In this document: piece by piece, positions 60,980-64,000 of the stretch
Layout: each line of letters begins with the position of its first letter
How positions within the stretch are numbered: the stretch's first letter is position 1
Assembly: GCF_009760925.1 (NCBI RefSeq)
Contig: NZ_VRLV01000005.1
Coordinates: 310,001 to 374,000, forward strand
Origin: Nonomuraea typhae
GTDB lineage: Bacteria > Actinomycetota > Actinomycetes > Streptosporangiales > Streptosporangiaceae
DNA length: 64,000 bases
Direction: 5' to 3'
Notes under the pieces: model-generated
Databases searched by the model: none
Seen by the model: the letters and a program-made list of their open reading frames with translations, nothing else
Told to the model about the DNA's origin: nothing
Made by a program: the position numbers and the translations under genes

Positions 60980-61210
60980 AAACTTAGCGAAAATACGAGA
61001 TTGCTCCTCGACGAAACTCGAGTCGATCGGGCAGCATACGGTGGTATCTCCCGAAACTGGAGCGACTGTGCATGGGTTAGCTTTGCAAGTCCCTTGCCAT
61101 GCTCTGGTTAAGTGTTGAAAGCTTTCTTCTGAAACGGGACCGGCTCTACCCCCCCGGAGCCGGACCGGTACGGCGACCCCCGCTCTCCCCCCCGGCGGGG
61201 GTCGCCTCTT
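60980..61210 (+). ncRNA. Candidate small RNA (possible 6S-like RNA by position)
   Basis: AT-rich promoter-like sequence near 60970-61000 (AAAATACG) is followed by a non-coding stretch that ends at an orphan terminator. In S. coelicolor a 6S-like RNA (scr3559) lies in a gap near this gene set, as I recall. I could not confirm a 6S fold, and the ends are approximate. Confidence 0.35.
61172..61206 (+). terminator. Strong terminator
   Basis: GGCGACCCCCG and CGGGGGTCGCC form an 11-bp stem followed by TCTTTT. The nearest upstream plus-strand gene ends 560 bases away. Confidence 0.8.
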
Positions 61211-61309
61211 TTCCACAGCCGCCGGTCTGTCCACAGAACCCCGTTCGGCTGCGCGGGCGAGCCCGCCGGCATCGCATCGTTGTCCTCCCAACCCGCCCGG
61301 GAGGATCCG

Positions 61310-62353
61310 ATGACCCGACCCCTCGTCATCACCGAGGACCCAGCGCTCCTCGACGACCTCGTCCGCGTGGCCGCGGCCGCCGGCGCCCAGCTCGACGTCG
61401 CCCACAGCCCCGCCCTCGCCCGCCCCCAGTGGGGCGTCGCCCCCGTGGTCGTCGTCGGTGACGACCTCGCCGAGGAACTCGCCGCCACCGGCCCGCCCGC
61501 CCGCGAACGCGTCTTCCTCGCCACCCGCGACCTGTCCGACCCCGGCGCCTGGCGGCGCTGCGTGGCGGTGGGCGCCCAGGCGGTCATCGACCTGCCCGAC
61601 GACGAGCGCCGCCTGGTGGAGGAGTTCGCCGACGCGCTGGAGCCCGCCTCCCGCGCGGGGGTCATCGCCTGCGTGGCCGGCGGCCGCGGCGGCGCGGGAG
61701 CCAGCGTCCTGTCCGCCTGCCTGGCGCTGAAGGCGTCCGGCGACCGCCTGCGCACACTGCTCGTGGACGCCGACCGCCTGGGCGGCGGCATCGACGCCCT
61801 GCTCGGCCGTGAGGACGCGGCAGGAGCCCGCTGGGGCGACCTGATGGCCAGAGAGGGCCGCATCAACGCCGGCGCCCTACAGGCCGCCCTCCCGGCCTTC
61901 GGCGACCTGGCGCTGCTCAGCTTCGGCAGAGGCGAGGTCGCCCCCATCCCGCCCGCCGCCATGCGCTCGGTCCTGGAGGCCGGCCGCCGCGGCTTCGACC
62001 TGGTGGTCGCCGACCTTCCCCGCCACCTGGACCCCGCCGCCGCCGAGGCGCTGGCCAGAGCCGAGACCACCCTCCTCGTGGTCACCGCCGACGTACGCGG
62101 CGTCCTGGCCGCGGGCCAGGTCCTGCGCGAGCTCGCCAGGCACACGGCCGACGCCAGAGTCGTGACCAGGCCCGGCGTCCTGAGCGACCAGGCCGTCGCG
62201 GAAACCCTCGGCATCCCCTGCGCCGGACGCCTGCCCGACCACCCCCGCCTCCCGGCCGCCCTCAACCGCGGCGAACTCCCGCGCCTCGGCACCCGCACCG
62301 CCCTCGGCACCCTGTGCGGCAACCTCGTCCACACCCTCGTCGCGGGCAGCTGA
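61310..62353 (+). CDS. ssd: Ssd/CpaE-like septum-site/pilus ATPase
   Basis: This 347-aa protein has a receiver-like N-terminal domain (about 1-110) and a MinD-like ATPase domain with a P-loop-like GGRGGAGASVLS and LLVDADRLGGGID. ATG 61310 follows GGAGGA. It matches Rv3660c (Ssd) beside tadA. It probably helps position the Tad/Flp pilus or affects division. Confidence 0.88.
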   Translation: MTRPLVITEDPALLDDLVRVAAAAGAQLDVAHSPALARPQWGVAPVVVVGDDLAEELAATGPPARERVFLATRDLSDPGAWRRCVAVGAQAVIDLPDDERRLVEEFADALEPASRAGVIACVAGGRGGAGASVLSACLALKASGDRLRTLLVDADRLGGGIDALLGREDAAGARWGDLMAREGRINAGALQAALPAFGDLALLSFGRGEVAPIPPAAMRSVLEAGRRGFDLVVADLPRHLDPAAAEALARAETTLLVVTADVRGVLAAGQVLRELARHTADARVVTRPGVLSDQAVAETLGIPCAGRLPDHPRLPAALNRGELPRLGTRTALGTLCGNLVHTLVAGS

Positions 62354-63528
62354 TGGACTCCGGCCTGGTCGAGGCCATCGACACCAGCCTTGTGGAAGCC
62401 GTCCGCGCCCGCCTGGCCCGCGCCGGCGTCGAGCCCAGCGCCGCCCAGGTCGCCCTCGCGCTGCGCGCCGAGAAGTCCGTGTACGGCGATGCCGAGATCC
62501 TGGCCGTGGCGAGGGCGCTGAGCGCCGACCTGATCGGCGCCGGCCCGCTGGAGCCGCTGCTGGCCGCCCCCGACGTCACCGACGTCCTGGTCAACGGACC
62601 CGGCGAGGTCTGGGTGGACGACGGCCGCGGGCTGCGCCGTACCCGAGTGACCTTCCCCGACGACGACGCCGTGCGCAGGCTGGCCCAGCGCCTGGCCGCC
62701 GCGGCGGGACGGCGGCTGGACGACGCCTGCCCCTACGTGGACGCCCGCCTGGCCGGGGGCGTCCGCCTCCACGCCGTGCTGCCGCCCGTGGCCGCCGAGG
62801 GCACGTGCGTGTCGCTGCGGCTGCCGCCGCGCCAGACGTTCACGCTGGACGCCCTGGTGACCGCCCGGACCCTCCGCCCGGAGGCGGTGCGCATCCTGCG
62901 CGCCGTGGTCGCCGCCCGGCTGGCCTTCCTGGTCACCGGCGGCACCGGCACCGGCAAGACGACCCTGCTGTCCGCCCTGTTGTCGCTGGCCGACCCCGGC
63001 GAACGCCTGCTGCTGGTGGAAGACTCGGCCGAGCTGCGCCCCGAACACCCCCACGTGGTCCGCCTGGAGTCCAGGCCCGCCAACCTGGAGGGCGCCGGCG
63101 GGGTCGGGCTCCGCGACCTGGTACGCCAGGCGCTGCGCATGCGCCCCGACCGGCTGGTGGTCGGGGAGGTCCGCGGAGCCGAGGTCGTCGACCTGCTGGC
63201 CGCCCTGAACACCGGCCACGAGGGCGGCTGCGGCACCCTGCACGCCAACAACGCCGCCGACGTGCCCGCCCGCCTGGAGGCGCTGGCCTGCGCGGCCGGA
63301 CTCAGCCGGGAGGCCGTGCACAGCCAGCTCGCCGCGGCGCTGGACGTGGTCGTCCACCTGACCCGCGGCCGGGCCGACGGCCGTCGGCGGGTCGCGGAGA
63401 TCTGCCTGCTGACCAGGACGCCCTCCTCCGGGCTCGTCGAAGCCCGGCAGGCGGTCGCGTTCACACCCGACCTGAGCTTCGGCCCCGCCTACCCAGCCTT
63501 GATGGCCCGCCTGGGGGAGCCGCGATGA
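62353..63528 (+). CDS. tadA: TadA-type secretion ATPase
   Basis: This 391-aa type II/IV secretion ATPase has Walker A GGTGTGKTTL, Walker B MRPDRLVVGEVRG, the Asp and His boxes (LLLVEDSAEL; GGCGTLHANN). ATG overlaps the ssd stop (TGATG). It powers Tad pilus assembly. Confidence 0.93.
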   Translation: MDSGLVEAIDTSLVEAVRARLARAGVEPSAAQVALALRAEKSVYGDAEILAVARALSADLIGAGPLEPLLAAPDVTDVLVNGPGEVWVDDGRGLRRTRVTFPDDDAVRRLAQRLAAAAGRRLDDACPYVDARLAGGVRLHAVLPPVAAEGTCVSLRLPPRQTFTLDALVTARTLRPEAVRILRAVVAARLAFLVTGGTGTGKTTLLSALLSLADPGERLLLVEDSAELRPEHPHVVRLESRPANLEGAGGVGLRDLVRQALRMRPDRLVVGEVRGAEVVDLLAALNTGHEGGCGTLHANNAADVPARLEALACAAGLSREAVHSQLAAALDVVVHLTRGRADGRRRVAEICLLTRTPSSGLVEARQAVAFTPDLSFGPAYPALMARLGEPR

Positions 63529-64000
63529 CCCCGATCCTGGCTGCCGTGCTCGCCGGCCTGGCGGCCTGGGTGTGGACCGGCCCATCGGCCGCCGCCGTAC
63601 GGCTGGCCCGCCTGACCGCCCGCCGGCCCGCGGCTCGATGGACGCTCACCCGGCAGCGTCCGGCGCATCGGGCCGAGGCGTGGCGGCAGGCGACCATCGA
63701 ACTGTGTCACGCGCTGTCCGCGGAACTCGCGGCCGGCCGGACGCCCGGCGAGGCCATGGTCCGGGCCATCGCCACGGTGGACCTGCCCGAGAACCTGCGG
63801 GAGGTCACCGCCGCGGCCCGCGACGGCGGTGACGTGGCCGCGGCCCTGGCCACCGCTGCCGCCGTACCCGGTGGGGAAGGGCTGGCCAGGCTGGCCGCCT
63901 GCTGGCGGGTGGGCGTGGGCGTCGGGGGCGGCATGGCCGCACTGGCCGAACGCGTGGCCGCCACGCTGCGCGCCGCCCGGGCACACCGCCAGGAGGTCGC
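63525..64000 (+). CDS. tadB: TadB-like type II secretion F-family protein (partial)
   Basis: The frame is open to the window edge (158 codons). It starts with a membrane helix (PILAAVLAGLAAWVW) and has ELCHALSAELAAGRTPGEAM and GLARLAACWRVGVGVGGGMAALAERVAATLRA, typical of TadB/TadC proteins. ATG overlaps the tadA stop (ATGA). Confidence 0.88.
   Translation, partial: MTPILAAVLAGLAAWVWTGPSAAAVRLARLTARRPAARWTLTRQRPAHRAEAWRQATIELCHALSAELAAGRTPGEAMVRAIATVDLPENLREVTAAARDGGDVAAALATAAAVPGGEGLARLAACWRVGVGVGGGMAALAERVAATLRAARAHRQEV

Larger units (their letters stand above)
60615..61309. other. Gene-free gap of about 695 bases
   Basis: Frames here (for example 60659-60946) have no ribosome binding site or domain. 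The right half contains an AT-richer stretch (60960-61130) and strong hairpins near the end, so a non-coding transcript is possible. Confidence 0.5.

Overview
The window is high-GC actinobacterial DNA. GTG starts, ATGA/GTGA start-stop overlaps and very high GC at third codon positions run throughout. The gene orders wblA/PBP/BagAB-like, crp-nth-NUDIX-marP-acsA and ssd-tadA-tadB are those of filamentous actinomycetes and mycobacteria. The RiPP genes and general style suggest a Streptosporangiaceae-like genus such as Nonomuraea, but that genus call is inference.

Left edge (1-1693, minus strand): a lower-GC two-gene conflict-type operon. A small EACC1-like protein is coupled by an ATGA overlap to a large protein that runs off the window. 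That protein has a caspase-like protease domain followed by an SRA/YDG modified-DNA-binding domain, and its last visible residues resemble the entry to an HNH nuclease domain.

2200-18742: a multi-operon locus that looks like an unusual RiPP biosynthetic cluster. A minus-strand operon encodes a 66-aa leader-like peptide, a nucleotidyl cyclase-STAND ATPase-TPR protein, a cytosolic subtilisin-like protease and a GAF protein. Divergent from it lie an 88-aa candidate precursor whose leader is paralogous to the 66-aa peptide, a radical SAM/SPASM enzyme, a PqqD-like protein and an FAD oxidoreductase. A third, minus-strand operon encodes ABC ATPase, ABC-2 permease, YcaO, TfuA, cytochrome P450 and methyltransferase. 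A plus-strand gene encodes an ATP-grasp ligase fused to a SARP regulator. One 33-bp motif (27/33 identical) sits in both divergent promoter regions, at 6834-6866 and 16750-16782, and ties the operons together. A stand-alone LuxR-type HTH protein follows.

19-24.8 kb: alpha/beta hydrolase, PRC-barrel protein, an LLM flavin oxidoreductase coupled to a GH13 trehalose-synthase-like enzyme, tRNA-Pro(CGG), a metallophosphoesterase and YqeY. 24.9-32.2 kb: conserved core with a class A PBP, WblA/WhiB4, two ArsA/Get3-type ATPases (BagA/BagB-like), DUF4177, RidA, NUDIX and MBL-fold proteins.

32.2-50.1 kb: an accessory, rearranged region of regulator/enzyme pairs with visible operators. It includes a duplicated-lobe aspartic protease with its ArsR-like partner, MarR/NmrA, a GbsR-like regulator and hydrolase that share a TTCAG-N6-CTGAA site, a second P450, and TetR/DUF4267. 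It also holds several broken genes: an XRE regulator and a xanthine dehydrogenase truncated at one junction, a frameshifted DinB gene and an XRE relic.

50.1-64 kb: conserved core again, with Crp, endonuclease III, a CoA-type NUDIX, MarP, a pentapeptide-repeat protein, DUF309, an EphE-like hydrolase, a holin-like membrane protein, NhaA, AcsA and a degenerate Fic-like protein. A 695-bp gene-free gap ending in a strong terminator may hold a small RNA. The start of an ssd-tadA-tadB pilus operon is cut by the right edge.
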